Assembly (NCBI RefSeq): GCF_051278035.1
Contig: NZ_JBNMNU010000002.1
Span: 31,865-95,864 of the forward strand
Origin: Clostridium_AD sp051278035
Lineage (GTDB): Bacteria; Bacillota; Clostridia; Clostridiales; Clostridiaceae
Length of the DNA stretch: 64,000 nucleotides
Direction: 5' to 3'
Shown here: one piece after another, positions 17,138-25,822 of the stretch
Layout of the letters: the number at the start of each line of letters is the position of its first letter
Numbering within the stretch: position 1 is the stretch's first letter
The notes under the pieces: model-generated
What the model was told of the DNA's origin: nothing
What the model saw: only the letters and a program-made list of their open reading frames with translations
Databases searched by the model: none
Position numbers and translations under genes: made by a program

Positions 17138-18598
17138 ATTAGGAAAACACTAAAAAATGAATGGTTATCAAATATTAATAAAGATGTTATGGCAGGAATA
17201 GTTGTGGCATTGGCACTTATTCCAGAGGCAATAGGATTTTCCATAGTAGCTGGAGTAGACCCGATGGTGGGAATATATGGAGCTGTATGTATGGCGATTG
17301 TTACCGCAATATTAGGTGGCAGAATGGGAATGATTTCAGCAGCTACTGGAGCAATGGCTCTTATATTGGCAGGATTATTTAAAGCGCATGGAATAGAGTA
17401 TATGCTAGTTGCAACAATATTCGCCGGAATAATACAAATCTTTCTCGGAATTATTCGCGTAAATAGGTTAATGAAATTCATCCCTCATCCTGTAATGATC
17501 GGATTTGTTAATGCACTTGGAATACTCATATTTATGGCTCAGTTGCCATCCTTTAATGGAGAAAATTGGACGATGTATGCAATGGTTGTAGTGGGACTTG
17601 CAATAATATATTTATTTCCATATATAACAAAGGCTGTTCCATCTCCATTAGTAGCTATTATAGTGGTAAGTGCTATAGCTATATTTTCCGGTAGTGGTGT
17701 TAGAACTGTAGGTGATATGGGAACAATAACAAACAGCTTGCCAAGTTTATTAATCCCTAATGTGGTTTTATCACTTAATACATTAAAGATTATATTTCCT
17801 TATGCTATATCACTAGCATTTGTGGGACTTATCGAATCATTATTAACAGCAGAAATTGTTGATGGAATGACAGATACAAGAAGTAATAAGACCAGGGAAT
17901 GTATATCGCAAGGTATAGGAAATATAGTGGTCGGTTTATTTGGCGGAATGGCCGCTTGTGCAATGATTGGACAATCAGTTATTAATGTTAAATCTGGTGG
18001 AAGAACTAGGCTATCATCGTTAACAGCAGGAGTAGTTTTAATGTTTCTAATAATTGTTTTAAATAGCCTTGTGGTTCAAATTCCACTGGCGGCATTAGTA
18101 GCTGTTATGATTATGGTTTCAGTAAGCACATTTGACTGGAACTCATTAAAAACTATGAATAAAGTTCCTACACAAGATACTGTAGTAATGCTAGTTACAG
18201 TTGTAACAGTTATATTTACTCATAATCTTGCTATTGGAGTTTTTGTTGGTGTGGTTTTAAGTTGCATGTTCTTTGTATCAAAGGTTGCCAAAATCAATAT
18301 AGAATATACAATAGACAGAGAAAATGGCGAAGCTGTATACAAGGTTCATGGGCAATTATTCTTTGCCTCAGCAAAACATTTTGTTGATGATTTTAGATAC
18401 GATAAAAACAAAAAAACTGTTCACATTGATTTTTCAAATTCTCATATTTGGGATCATTCAGCGGTTAATGCTATAGAAAAAGTGGTTTTAAAGTATCATA
18501 AAATGGGAATTAAAGTTCATATAGTAGGGGCAAATACTGATAGTATGAGTATTTTAGACCAGGTTGCAATGTTTAATAAACCTGGTGGATTAGACTGA
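17138..18598 (+). CDS. SulP-family anion transporter with STAS domain
   Basis: Sulfate/bicarbonate-type carrier: membrane domain followed by a C-terminal STAS domain (from about residue 400, VHIDFSNSHIWDHSAV). Family-conserved coding sequence (WLSNINKDVMAGIVVALALI) extends upstream of the first ATG (17189) without a canonical start before the stop at 17117. ATT at 17138 lies 7 nt after GAGGC and would give 486 residues, so a rare ATT start is proposed; from ATG 17189 the protein would be 469 residues and lack conserved residues. Arsenate or sulfate uptake or exchange is possible; the substrate is unproven. Confidence 0.75.
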   Translation: MRKTLKNEWLSNINKDVMAGIVVALALIPEAIGFSIVAGVDPMVGIYGAVCMAIVTAILGGRMGMISAATGAMALILAGLFKAHGIEYMLVATIFAGIIQIFLGIIRVNRLMKFIPHPVMIGFVNALGILIFMAQLPSFNGENWTMYAMVVVGLAIIYLFPYITKAVPSPLVAIIVVSAIAIFSGSGVRTVGDMGTITNSLPSLLIPNVVLSLNTLKIIFPYAISLAFVGLIESLLTAEIVDGMTDTRSNKTRECISQGIGNIVVGLFGGMAACAMIGQSVINVKSGGRTRLSSLTAGVVLMFLIIVLNSLVVQIPLAALVAVMIMVSVSTFDWNSLKTMNKVPTQDTVVMLVTVVTVIFTHNLAIGVFVGVVLSCMFFVSKVAKINIEYTIDRENGEAVYKVHGQLFFASAKHFVDDFRYDKNKKTVHIDFSNSHIWDHSAVNAIEKVVLKYHKMGIKVHIVGANTDSMSILDQVAMFNKPGGLD

Positions 18599-18630
18599 TA
18601 AAGCGGACACTAAAAACATCGTAATTATAG

Positions 18631-18676
18631 ACTCTTATTTAGTGGTTTAGGCTAAATAGGAGTTTTCTATTTTATA
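18631..18676 (+). terminator. Terminator after the SulP gene
   Basis: ACTCTTATTTAG (18631-18642) pairs with CTAAATAGGAGT (18652-18663, one G-U), followed by TTTCTATTTTAT. Confidence 0.75.
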
Positions 18677-18718
18677 CGAATGTATTGTTATAATAAATTT
18701 GCCTAAGGAGGTGTTTTT

Positions 18719-19999
18719 TTGAGAATTAAAGGTAAAATTAAGCCCCGAAAGATTTCATTTTTTTATGGTTATGTAATTATAATTATTTCAGCAATGTCAT
18801 TTTTTTTTGCGGGACCTGGACAAACATATTCAATTTCTATATTCATAAACGCATATATTAAAGAGTTCGGATGGAGTAGGTCTTTAGTTTCTAGTATTTA
18901 TTCTTCTGCATCGCTATGTGCTGGGCTTATGCTTCCCTTTATTGGAAGGAAAATTGATTCAGCAGGACACAGAAAGATGCTTACCATAATATCTTTTCTA
19001 CTCGGAATCACATGTTTGTGGATGAGTTTTGTTTTTAATCCTATTATGTTATTTATTGGATTTGTATTTTTAAGATTACTAGGTCAAGGTTCAATGACTC
19101 TTATTCCGTCTACACTAGTTAGTCAATGGTTCGTTAAAAAGCGGGGTAGGGCTATAAGTTTCATGAGAATAGGTGGGGTAATTAGTGCGGGAGCAGTGCC
19201 TGTGATTAATAACTGGCTTTTAAACACAGTAGGTATGAAATTCACTTGGATAATATGGGCTGTCTGTCTAATGGGTATAATGGCACCACTAGGCTGGATG
19301 TTAGTTCGAAATAATCCGGAAGAAATGAAGCTTTTACCGGATGGAGAAAGCATTAAAAAGAGTGGAAAAGAAACAGCTGAAAATGAAAACAATATAATAG
19401 AAGGAAAAATTGATTGGACTTTAAAAGCTGCAATGAAGACAAGGACTTTTTGGTTAATGATGTTCTGCATGGTGGTTCCATCTATGGTTAACACAGGTTT
19501 AACTTTTCATATGTTATCTATTATTGAAGAAAAAGGTCTATCAATAGCTTTTGCTGCATCGGTACTTGGTCTAACTGCTGTAATTCAATTACCTTTAAAT
19601 TTTCTAGCAGGGCATATGGTAGATAGAATAAAGGTCCATTACATAAGAGCCGTAAATTATTGGATTATGGTGCTGGCATTGGTTGCTATTTCAACAGCAA
19701 CCACGAGTAAAGTTGTTATTTTATATGCAATACTAAGTGCTGTATTTAATGCCTTTAACTCAGTTACAACAGAGGCGCTATGGCCTGCTTATTATGGAAG
19801 AAAGCATCTTGGAAGTATAAGGAGTACGGCAACTACCGCAATGGTTATTGGTTCAGCCTTAGGTCCTCTACCTTTCGGAATTGCTTTTGATATGTTTAAT
19901 GGATACAAGGAAATATTAATTATTATGATGATATTTCCAGTTATAGCCAGCTTTGCTTCAATTATATCTCCACCACCGGGAAATCCTAGTGGAACATAA
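18719..19999 (+). CDS. MFS transporter, OFA/monocarboxylate-like
   Basis: 426-residue, 12-span major facilitator. The opening FFYGYVIIIISAMSFFFAGPGQTYSIS and the loop motif IGRKIDSAGHRK resemble the oxalate/formate antiporter and monocarboxylate group. TTG 18719 is the start, 7 nt after AAGGAGG. It lies downstream of a terminator, so it has its own transcript. The substrate cannot be read from sequence. Confidence 0.8.
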   Translation: MRIKGKIKPRKISFFYGYVIIIISAMSFFFAGPGQTYSISIFINAYIKEFGWSRSLVSSIYSSASLCAGLMLPFIGRKIDSAGHRKMLTIISFLLGITCLWMSFVFNPIMLFIGFVFLRLLGQGSMTLIPSTLVSQWFVKKRGRAISFMRIGGVISAGAVPVINNWLLNTVGMKFTWIIWAVCLMGIMAPLGWMLVRNNPEEMKLLPDGESIKKSGKETAENENNIIEGKIDWTLKAAMKTRTFWLMMFCMVVPSMVNTGLTFHMLSIIEEKGLSIAFAASVLGLTAVIQLPLNFLAGHMVDRIKVHYIRAVNYWIMVLALVAISTATTSKVVILYAILSAVFNAFNSVTTEALWPAYYGRKHLGSIRSTATTAMVIGSALGPLPFGIAFDMFNGYKEILIIMMIFPVIASFASIISPPPGNPSGT

Positions 20000-20077
20000 T
20001 GGTATAAGAATATTTATATGAACTAATACTTTAAGTGGGAGTCTTTTATTATACAATAAAACAATTATTGAGTCTTG

Positions 20078-20086
20078 TGGTATAAT
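20078..20086 (+). promoter_or_regulatory. Extended -10 promoter of the crcB pair
   Basis: TGGTATAAT is a perfect extended -10 element 38 nt upstream of the first crcB start. No fluoride riboswitch core is visible in the leader. Confidence 0.55.
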
Positions 20087-20123
20087 ATAACAATATGCCT
20101 TGGAAAAAGGAGAGATAGAATAT

Positions 20124-20567
20124 ATGAGAAAGTACGCACTTATAGCCATGGGTGGTATGCTAGGGGCTATGTTAAGATATTTTATAAAAAATATACATAT
20201 TTATCCTTACAAAGAATTTATACCAATAAATACCTTGTTTATTAATATTTCAGGTAGTTTTGTCTTAGCACTAACACTAACCGTTGCCTTTGAAATTTAT
20301 GAATTTGATGCTGACCTAAAACTAGGTTTAGCCACTGGATTTTTGGGAGCATACACAACTTTTTCCACCTTATGCAAGCAAACTGTAAATCTTATGAATG
20401 AGGGGTATTATTACTCTTCTATATCTTATATAGGATTTTCAGCGATTTTCGGGTTTGCATCTGCTTACCTCGGCGTGGCATTAGCAAGAAAAATAGTTTT
20501 AAAGCTTACACATCATCATAATAACGCTGATGATGTGCAAATGGAAGAGGCGAAGGGGGATGATTAG
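20124..20567 (+). CDS. crcB: Fluoride channel subunit CrcB/FluC (first copy)
   Basis: 147-residue, four-span Fluc protein. Family landmarks are GGMLGAMLRYF near the N-terminus, NISGSFVLA and FLGAYTTFSTLC. ATG 20124 follows AAAGGAGAG. It precedes a shorter paralogue with no gap; adjacent crcB pairs form dual-topology heterodimers in other Firmicutes. The C-terminus has a histidine-rich stretch HHHNN not needed for the channel. Confidence 0.93.
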   Translation: MRKYALIAMGGMLGAMLRYFIKNIHIYPYKEFIPINTLFINISGSFVLALTLTVAFEIYEFDADLKLGLATGFLGAYTTFSTLCKQTVNLMNEGYYYSSISYIGFSAIFGFASAYLGVALARKIVLKLTHHHNNADDVQMEEAKGDD

Positions 20568-20921
20568 ATGACCTATGTATTAGTTGCAGTTGGGGGAGCA
20601 GCCGGAAGTCTGGTGAGGTATAGCCTTGGTAAATATATAAATGAAAGGTCCAAATCTGATTTTCCAATAGGAACTTTTATAATAAACATTACAGGTGCAG
20701 CTCTGCTTGGTGTTGTAAGCACAATTGGAGTAACCAATGATATGATGTTGCTACTCGGGGAGGGATTTTTGGGTGCATACACAACGTTCTCAACCTTTAT
20801 GTATGAGGGATTTAATCTATTTCAAGAAAGAGAAAAACTAAATGCTTTTATATATATTTTATGTTCATTAATATTAGGTGTATTAGGATATGCACTGGGA
20901 ACCCTAGCGGGTAGTATTTAA
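20568..20921 (+). CDS. crcB: Fluoride channel subunit CrcB/FluC (second copy)
   Basis: 117-residue paralogue with GGAAGSLVRYSLG, NITGAALLG and FLGAYTTFSTFM. ATG directly follows the first copy's stop, so the two subunits are translationally coupled. Fluc proteins export fluoride and protect enolase and pyrophosphatase. Confidence 0.93.
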   Translation: MTYVLVAVGGAAGSLVRYSLGKYINERSKSDFPIGTFIINITGAALLGVVSTIGVTNDMMLLLGEGFLGAYTTFSTFMYEGFNLFQEREKLNAFIYILCSLILGVLGYALGTLAGSI

Positions 20922-20936
20922 AAGAGGAGGATGAAA

Positions 20937-21269
20937 ATGACACTAAGTGGGAAATGTAAAATTTTAAAAATTTATGTTAGTGAAGATTCCAAATATAAGG
21001 GGCACAACTTATACCATGCATTAGTTATAAAGCTAAGAGAGATTGGCATGGCTGGAGTAACAGTTACAAGAGGTCTAGAGAGTTATGGCAAATCTAAAGC
21101 AATCCATGCTATGAAAGTTCTTGATTTAAGCTCAAGCCTTCCTATTATTATTGAGGTGATTGATGAAGCTGAAAAGATTGAAAAAGCAATTCCCGTAGTA
21201 AAAGAAATGGTAAACGAAGGTTTGATTATAGCTACAGATATTGAAGTCTTAAAATATGGTAATGAATAA
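20937..21269 (+). CDS. DUF190 family protein
   Basis: 110-residue GlnB-like small protein of the DUF190 family, often encoded next to crcB. The core GVTVTRGLESYGKS and LPIIIEVIDEAEKI are visible. ATG 20937 is preferred because AGGAGG ends 6 nt before it, while ATG 20931 abuts the ribosome site. A regulatory role for the channel is a guess from context. Confidence 0.85.
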   Translation: MTLSGKCKILKIYVSEDSKYKGHNLYHALVIKLREIGMAGVTVTRGLESYGKSKAIHAMKVLDLSSSLPIIIEVIDEAEKIEKAIPVVKEMVNEGLIIATDIEVLKYGNE

Positions 21270-21280
21270 AAATATTATTT

Positions 21281-21901
21281 TTATGCTGTTTCAATGATTT
21301 TCTTGCATACAGCTACCATAAGGTAATATTTTTTATAAGGCTTTGGAATCTCGATAGCGCCAGATGTTTGATGATACATTATTATATTTTTAAAAGGGGA
21401 TAAAACATTAATAAATTCTTCTTCTTTATATTGGTAAACATGAAAAGGACAAGAACAAGGCTTAAATTTACCTATGCCAAAGGGAGTCGAAATTATTAGA
21501 GTGCCATCAGGTTTTAATAAATTAAATAAGTTTTTTACAAAAGGTTCATCCCCTTCAAAATGTTCGATGGTCTCAAAGCTTATTATAGTATCAAAAGTAC
21601 CATAGATATTAGCAAGGTTAGGGTTAAGACAATCATCTACATGATAAGAGGTACCAGGTAAATTATAATTTGAGCGGGCATATTCTATGGACTCATTAGA
21701 AATATCTATACCAACTATCTCTTTTATGCGGTTATTGTCTTTTAGAAGAACTTCACTTCCGTATCCACTTCCGCAGGCGATATCAAGTACTCTTTCTCCT
21801 GTGAATTCTTTGGCAAATTCATATCTGTTTAGGTGTTCTAATAACAATCCGTTATGTGGTTTCATAAGCTTTGGAACAATTCTTTCACCGGTATACTTCA
21901 T
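21281..21901 (-). CDS. Class I SAM-dependent methyltransferase
   Basis: 206 residues with the Rossmann-type SAM site VLDIACGSGYGSEVL near residue 38, the acidic loop IVGIDIS and IISFETIEHFEG. It resembles the methyltransferase-11/UbiE-like group. It is convergent with the crcB operon and single on its strand. The substrate is not identifiable; no arsenite methyltransferase cysteine triad is present, so an ArsM role is not supported. Confidence 0.82.
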   Translation of the reverse strand: MKYTGERIVPKLMKPHNGLLLEHLNRYEFAKEFTGERVLDIACGSGYGSEVLLKDNNRIKEIVGIDISNESIEYARSNYNLPGTSYHVDDCLNPNLANIYGTFDTIISFETIEHFEGDEPFVKNLFNLLKPDGTLIISTPFGIGKFKPCSCPFHVYQYKEEEFINVLSPFKNIIMYHQTSGAIEIPKPYKKYYLMVAVCKKIIETA

Positions 21902-22188
21902 ATTTTCTTCCTTTCTTTAGTTGAAATTAATATATAGGGTATATTTTCAGTTAAAATAGACAAGAATATGTAATGATTAGCTTTTTATTTTGAGAGCCAA
22001 TTGATAATTATAAATGACTAAATCAATTAAATAGCCATATAATACAAGTGTATTATAGCAAAGTGGGCACAATATATCAATTTTAATTGTAATGTAGGCA
22101 AATTAAATATATAATAGATGTATATAAGGAAATAATATATAATTCATATCGTAATATTATTATTCGTATTATACAAGGAGGCACATAA

Positions 22189-22431
22189 ATGAACATAGAT
22201 ATAAACACTCCAACAGACGAACTTTTAGAGTCTTGGACCGCGTATTCACAAAGACTTATAAGTAGTATGATAACTTCCAAAGCAGAACTAGAGGAATTTA
22301 ATAAAATCAAATTAACTCTAAAAACAAAAGGAATTATGCATTTAGAAATACATAATGTTTTTGAGAAAGAATTTGTTTTGCGCTATACTAAACAAGGTGG
22401 TATATTTGAAAAGAGAATTATTTTAAGTTAA
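22189..22431 (+). CDS. Hypothetical 80-residue protein
   Basis: Not recognised. ATG follows the strong site ACAAGGAGGC, which supports a real gene. The N-terminal half is predicted helical (DELLESWTAYSQRLISSM) and the C-terminal half has beta-like character with a basic end. No cysteines, signal peptide or membrane span. The 287-bp gap upstream is AT-rich with nothing else recognised. Confidence 0.6.
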   Translation: MNIDINTPTDELLESWTAYSQRLISSMITSKAELEEFNKIKLTLKTKGIMHLEIHNVFEKEFVLRYTKQGGIFEKRIILS

Positions 22432-22535
22432 TTAAATATAGTGTAAATGCAGCTTGTATGGGAAAATGAACTCTATTAACAGTTGGAGTCATTTAACATT
22501 GAGTTGTATTTTTTTATCATAAAGCAGTAAATCAT

Positions 22536-22582
22536 AACAAAGATGACTATGAATTTTAGTAGTCATCTTTGTTATTTTTTTT
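22536..22582 (+). terminator. Rho-independent terminator
   Basis: A 13-bp stem (22536-22548 with 22561-22573) and 12-nt loop followed by a T-run. It insulates the pst promoter from upstream transcription. Confidence 0.88.
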
Positions 22583-22660
22583 GTTGATGATTATTAAAAA
22601 TATTTAGGATAAAAAACCTAACATTGTTAAAAACTATATTAATAATGTTGGAGGTGATAC

Positions 22661-22714
22661 TTAACATACACTTAACAATGCGATAACATGTACTAAACAT
22701 ATCCGAGGTATACT
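22661..22714 (+). promoter_or_regulatory. Pho-box promoter of the pst operon
   Basis: Four hexamers at exact 11-bp spacing: TTAACA (22661), TTAACA (22672), ATAACA (22683), TAAACA (22694). The -10 TATACT starts at 22709, 15 nt after the start of the last box, and no -35 is needed. This matches PhoP/PhoB direct-repeat promoters. Confidence 0.88.
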
Positions 22715-22772
22715 TAGGTTGTAAAGTAGTTAAGAAATTTAAAAACGAATATAAATTTGGGGAGGAATAATA

Positions 22773-23867
22773 ATGATAAAAAATATGAGGAAATTCATTG
22801 CAACAGCAACAATTCTTACAGTTATGACAGGGGCTTTAGCAGGTTGCGGAGCTAGCAAAGACAATACAGCGGAAAAAGCTAAAGATGAACCAACTTCTGA
22901 TTCTACTCCAGCAAAAGAGTATATGATTAATGCAGGTGGTTCTTCATTTGTTAATCCTCTATTTTCAAAAATGTTTTCTGAATATAATAAACTCAATCCT
23001 GAAATAAAAGTTAACTATCAATCTATAGGATCAGGGGCTGGTATTAAGCAGCTTACAGCAGAAACAATAGATTTTGCAGCTTCAGATGCATATATGAAAG
23101 CAGAAGATGAAAGCGCAGTAAAAAATGGTGTTATTCATATACCTATAACTGTGGGAGCAGTAGCTGTAGTATATAATGTTGAAGGTGTGGATAAGGGATT
23201 AAAACTTACTCAAGATACATTAACAGGTATTTATCTTGGAAACATAGAGAATTGGAATGATGCAAAAATAAAAGCTGACAATGCAGATGTTAAACTTCCG
23301 GATTTAGCTATAACACCTGTATATCGTTCTGATTCAAGTGGAACAACATCAATTTTTACAGATTATTTAGCTACAGTGTCACCAGAGTGGAAAGAAAAAG
23401 TTGGGCAAGGAAAAGCTGTTAAATTCCCAGCAGGAATAGGAGCTAAAGGAAATGAAGGTGTATCAGGTCAAGTTAAACAAATACCTGGATCAATAGGATA
23501 TACTGAGCTTGCATATGCTACTGTAAATAAAATATCTTTTGCAGAGTTAAGAAACAAAGATGGGAAATTTGTTGCACCGTCACTAGAAGCAGCTACTCTT
23601 GCAGCGGAGGCCGCATCAGTAGATATGCCAAAAGATACTAAGGTATCATTAGTTGAAAAATCAGGAGATAACTCATATGGTATAGTAGGATTTTGTTGGA
23701 TACTTGCTAATACAACATATGCTGATGCAGATAAGAAAAAGGTAATAGTAGATTTAATTAAGTGGGCAAATACAGATGGACAAAAATACTCGAATGATTT
23801 ATACTATGGGGAATTACCAGAGTCTATCATTAAACTTAATGAAGAAAATATAGCTACCATTAAGTAA
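22773..23867 (+). CDS. pstS: Phosphate-binding lipoprotein PstS
   Basis: 364-residue phosphate-binding component of the high-affinity Pst importer. Lipobox LAGC has the acyl Cys at residue 25. The phosphate-site segments GGSSFVNPLF, GAGIKQL and RSDSSGTTSIFTDYL are typical. ATG follows GGGGAGGA, downstream of a strong Pho box. A long stem-loop after the gene probably lets pstS mRNA exceed that of the membrane genes. Confidence 0.96.
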   Translation: MIKNMRKFIATATILTVMTGALAGCGASKDNTAEKAKDEPTSDSTPAKEYMINAGGSSFVNPLFSKMFSEYNKLNPEIKVNYQSIGSGAGIKQLTAETIDFAASDAYMKAEDESAVKNGVIHIPITVGAVAVVYNVEGVDKGLKLTQDTLTGIYLGNIENWNDAKIKADNADVKLPDLAITPVYRSDSSGTTSIFTDYLATVSPEWKEKVGQGKAVKFPAGIGAKGNEGVSGQVKQIPGSIGYTELAYATVNKISFAELRNKDGKFVAPSLEAATLAAEAASVDMPKDTKVSLVEKSGDNSYGIVGFCWILANTTYADADKKKVIVDLIKWANTDGQKYSNDLYYGELPESIIKLNEENIATIK

Positions 23868-23884
23868 TAATTAAATATGAACAT

Positions 23885-23936
23885 AAACCCGAAGTGGTTA
23901 AAAACTAATTAAAAAAGGTTTTTACACTTTGGGTTT
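23885..23936 (+). terminator. Intercistronic stem-loop between pstS and pstC
   Basis: AAACCCGAAGTG pairs with CACTTTGGGTTT over 12 bp, with inner complementary GTTAAAAAC/GTTTTTAC-like segments. No clean U-tract follows, so partial termination or mRNA processing is expected. Confidence 0.6.
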
Positions 23937-23972
23937 GTGTAGTTTATTTAATCATGTAAAGGAGAATATACC

Positions 23973-24926
23973 ATGGGAGAAAGTAAAATTGTAAAGAAAA
24001 ATGAGAAAAAACCCACTAAACTCAGTCAAAACTTTTTAGATAAACTTTTTAAAAATGTAACTGCATTTTTCGCAGTAGTTATTGTAGCTTTAATGGTGTG
24101 GATGGTAATAGCACTAATAATCCAGTCTAAATTATCTATTGAAAAGTTCGGATTCTCTTTCATCACAAGTACTAATTGGGATCCAGTAAATAAACAATTT
24201 GGAGCATTACCTTTTATATATGGTACTATCGTGTCTTCGATTATTGCGGTTTTAATAGCGACGCCAATAAGTATTGGTATAGGTCTATTTTTAACACAAA
24301 TGTCAAATAAGTGGATGCAAACGATCATAGGTTTCATGGTTCAAATTTTGGCAAGTATTCCAAGTATTTTATATGGATTATGGGGCTTATTCATTTTTGT
24401 ACCTTTTATCAGAGATTATTTTCAAAAACCTGTAAGCAGTGTGCTTGGATGGTTCCCTCTTTTTTCAGGAGCGCCAATTGGTCTTGGAATGCTAACAGCT
24501 GGGATCATTTTAGCCATTATGATTATTCCAATAATTTCAGCACTAGTTGTTGATATTATTGAAACGGTTCCGGATGACTTAAAAGCCGGGTCCCTTGCTC
24601 TTGGTTCTACTAAGTGGGAAATGATATGGAATGTTGTGATTCCTTATGCTAGGCAGGGAATACTTGGAGCAGTAATAATGGGTCTTGGCAGAGCACTTGG
24701 AGAAACCATGGCAGTTACTATGGTTATAGGTAACAGAGCAGAAATTAAGGCTTCACTATTTGCACCTGGACATTCAATGGCAGCAGTTATTGCTAATGAA
24801 TTTAATGAAGCCACTGGTGCAGTTTATTATTCATCATTAATAGAAATAGGATTGCTCCTTTTCTTAGTAACATTTATTCTTAATGCATTAGCAAGAATCT
24901 ATATTCGTAAAATATCTAAAGTTTAA
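23973..24926 (+). CDS. pstC: Phosphate ABC transporter permease PstC
   Basis: 317-residue permease with six spans and a binding-protein-dependent transport loop (DDLKAGSLALGSTKWEMIW). MGLGRALGETMAVTMVIGN is characteristic of PstC. ATG follows AAAGGAGAA. pstA follows after 14 nt. Confidence 0.96.
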   Translation: MGESKIVKKNEKKPTKLSQNFLDKLFKNVTAFFAVVIVALMVWMVIALIIQSKLSIEKFGFSFITSTNWDPVNKQFGALPFIYGTIVSSIIAVLIATPISIGIGLFLTQMSNKWMQTIIGFMVQILASIPSILYGLWGLFIFVPFIRDYFQKPVSSVLGWFPLFSGAPIGLGMLTAGIILAIMIIPIISALVVDIIETVPDDLKAGSLALGSTKWEMIWNVVIPYARQGILGAVIMGLGRALGETMAVTMVIGNRAEIKASLFAPGHSMAAVIANEFNEATGAVYYSSLIEIGLLLFLVTFILNALARIYIRKISKV

Positions 24927-24940
24927 TAGGGAGTGATATT

Positions 24941-25783
24941 ATGCCAGCTTCAAACATAAGAACAAGAAAAATATTTAATGATTTTATGCATATTGTAATT
25001 GTTTTATTGACCATAATAGCATTAATCCCTTTGGTAAGTATACTTAGTTATATAATTTATAAAGGATATAGAGTTATAGACTTTGGGTTTTTAACATCAT
25101 TACCTACTCCAGCAGGTGATATAGGGGGCGGAATAGGGAATGGTATTCTTGGAACTCTAATCTTAGTAGGAGTTGCTTCAATAGTTGGAATACCAATAGG
25201 AGTTATGTCTGCTATATACTTAAATGAATATGCTCGTAAAGGAATGTTTGCGGAGTTTGTTAGATTTGTAGTTGATATACTACTCGGAATACCATCCGTA
25301 GTTGTAGGTATTTTTGCGTATATAGCTTTTGTTAAGCCTTTTGGTGGATTCTCAGCTATGTCAGGTGGTTTAGCACTCGCAATTATATTAATTCCAATAG
25401 TTACGAGGTCTACGGAGGGTGTACTAAAACTGGTTCCAAATGAATATAGAGAAGGGTCTTATGCACTTGGTGTTAGCCAGTGGCAAACTATTATTAAAAT
25501 AGTTATCCCAACAGCTATGAAAGGAATAGTAACAGGTATAATGCTAGCTGTTGCAAGAGCAGCAGGGGAAACAGCACCGCTTCTTTTAACAGCTTTCGGA
25601 AATATTTATTGGTCAAGTAGCTTAGGTGAGCCGATAGCATCACTGCCAGCACAGATTTTCGAGTATGCTAAATCTCCTTATGCTGACTGGATAGAGAAAG
25701 CTTGGGGTGCTGCATTAGTTTTAATAATAATGGTATTATTTTTGAATATTTCCGCAAGGATTTTAACTAGAAAGAAATATTAA
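24941..25783 (+). CDS. pstA: Phosphate ABC transporter permease PstA
   Basis: 280-residue partner permease. The EAA-like loop is PNEYREGSYALGVSQWQTI and the PstA-type segment AVARAAGETAPLLLTAFGN follows. ATG lies behind GGGAGTGAT. The next cistron is a chemoreceptor rather than pstB, an unusual break in the pst gene order. Confidence 0.96.
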   Translation: MPASNIRTRKIFNDFMHIVIVLLTIIALIPLVSILSYIIYKGYRVIDFGFLTSLPTPAGDIGGGIGNGILGTLILVGVASIVGIPIGVMSAIYLNEYARKGMFAEFVRFVVDILLGIPSVVVGIFAYIAFVKPFGGFSAMSGGLALAIILIPIVTRSTEGVLKLVPNEYREGSYALGVSQWQTIIKIVIPTAMKGIVTGIMLAVARAAGETAPLLLTAFGNIYWSSSLGEPIASLPAQIFEYAKSPYADWIEKAWGAALVLIIMVLFLNISARILTRKKY

Positions 25784-25822
25784 TATGATTATAAAAAATT
25801 ATATTTTAAGGGGCTAGAAATT

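Noticed and set aside
21281..21901. Arsenite methyltransferase (ArsM) because of the nearby ars operon.
   Set aside because: The protein lacks the conserved cysteine triad and matches a general class I methyltransferase; it is convergent and outside the operon.
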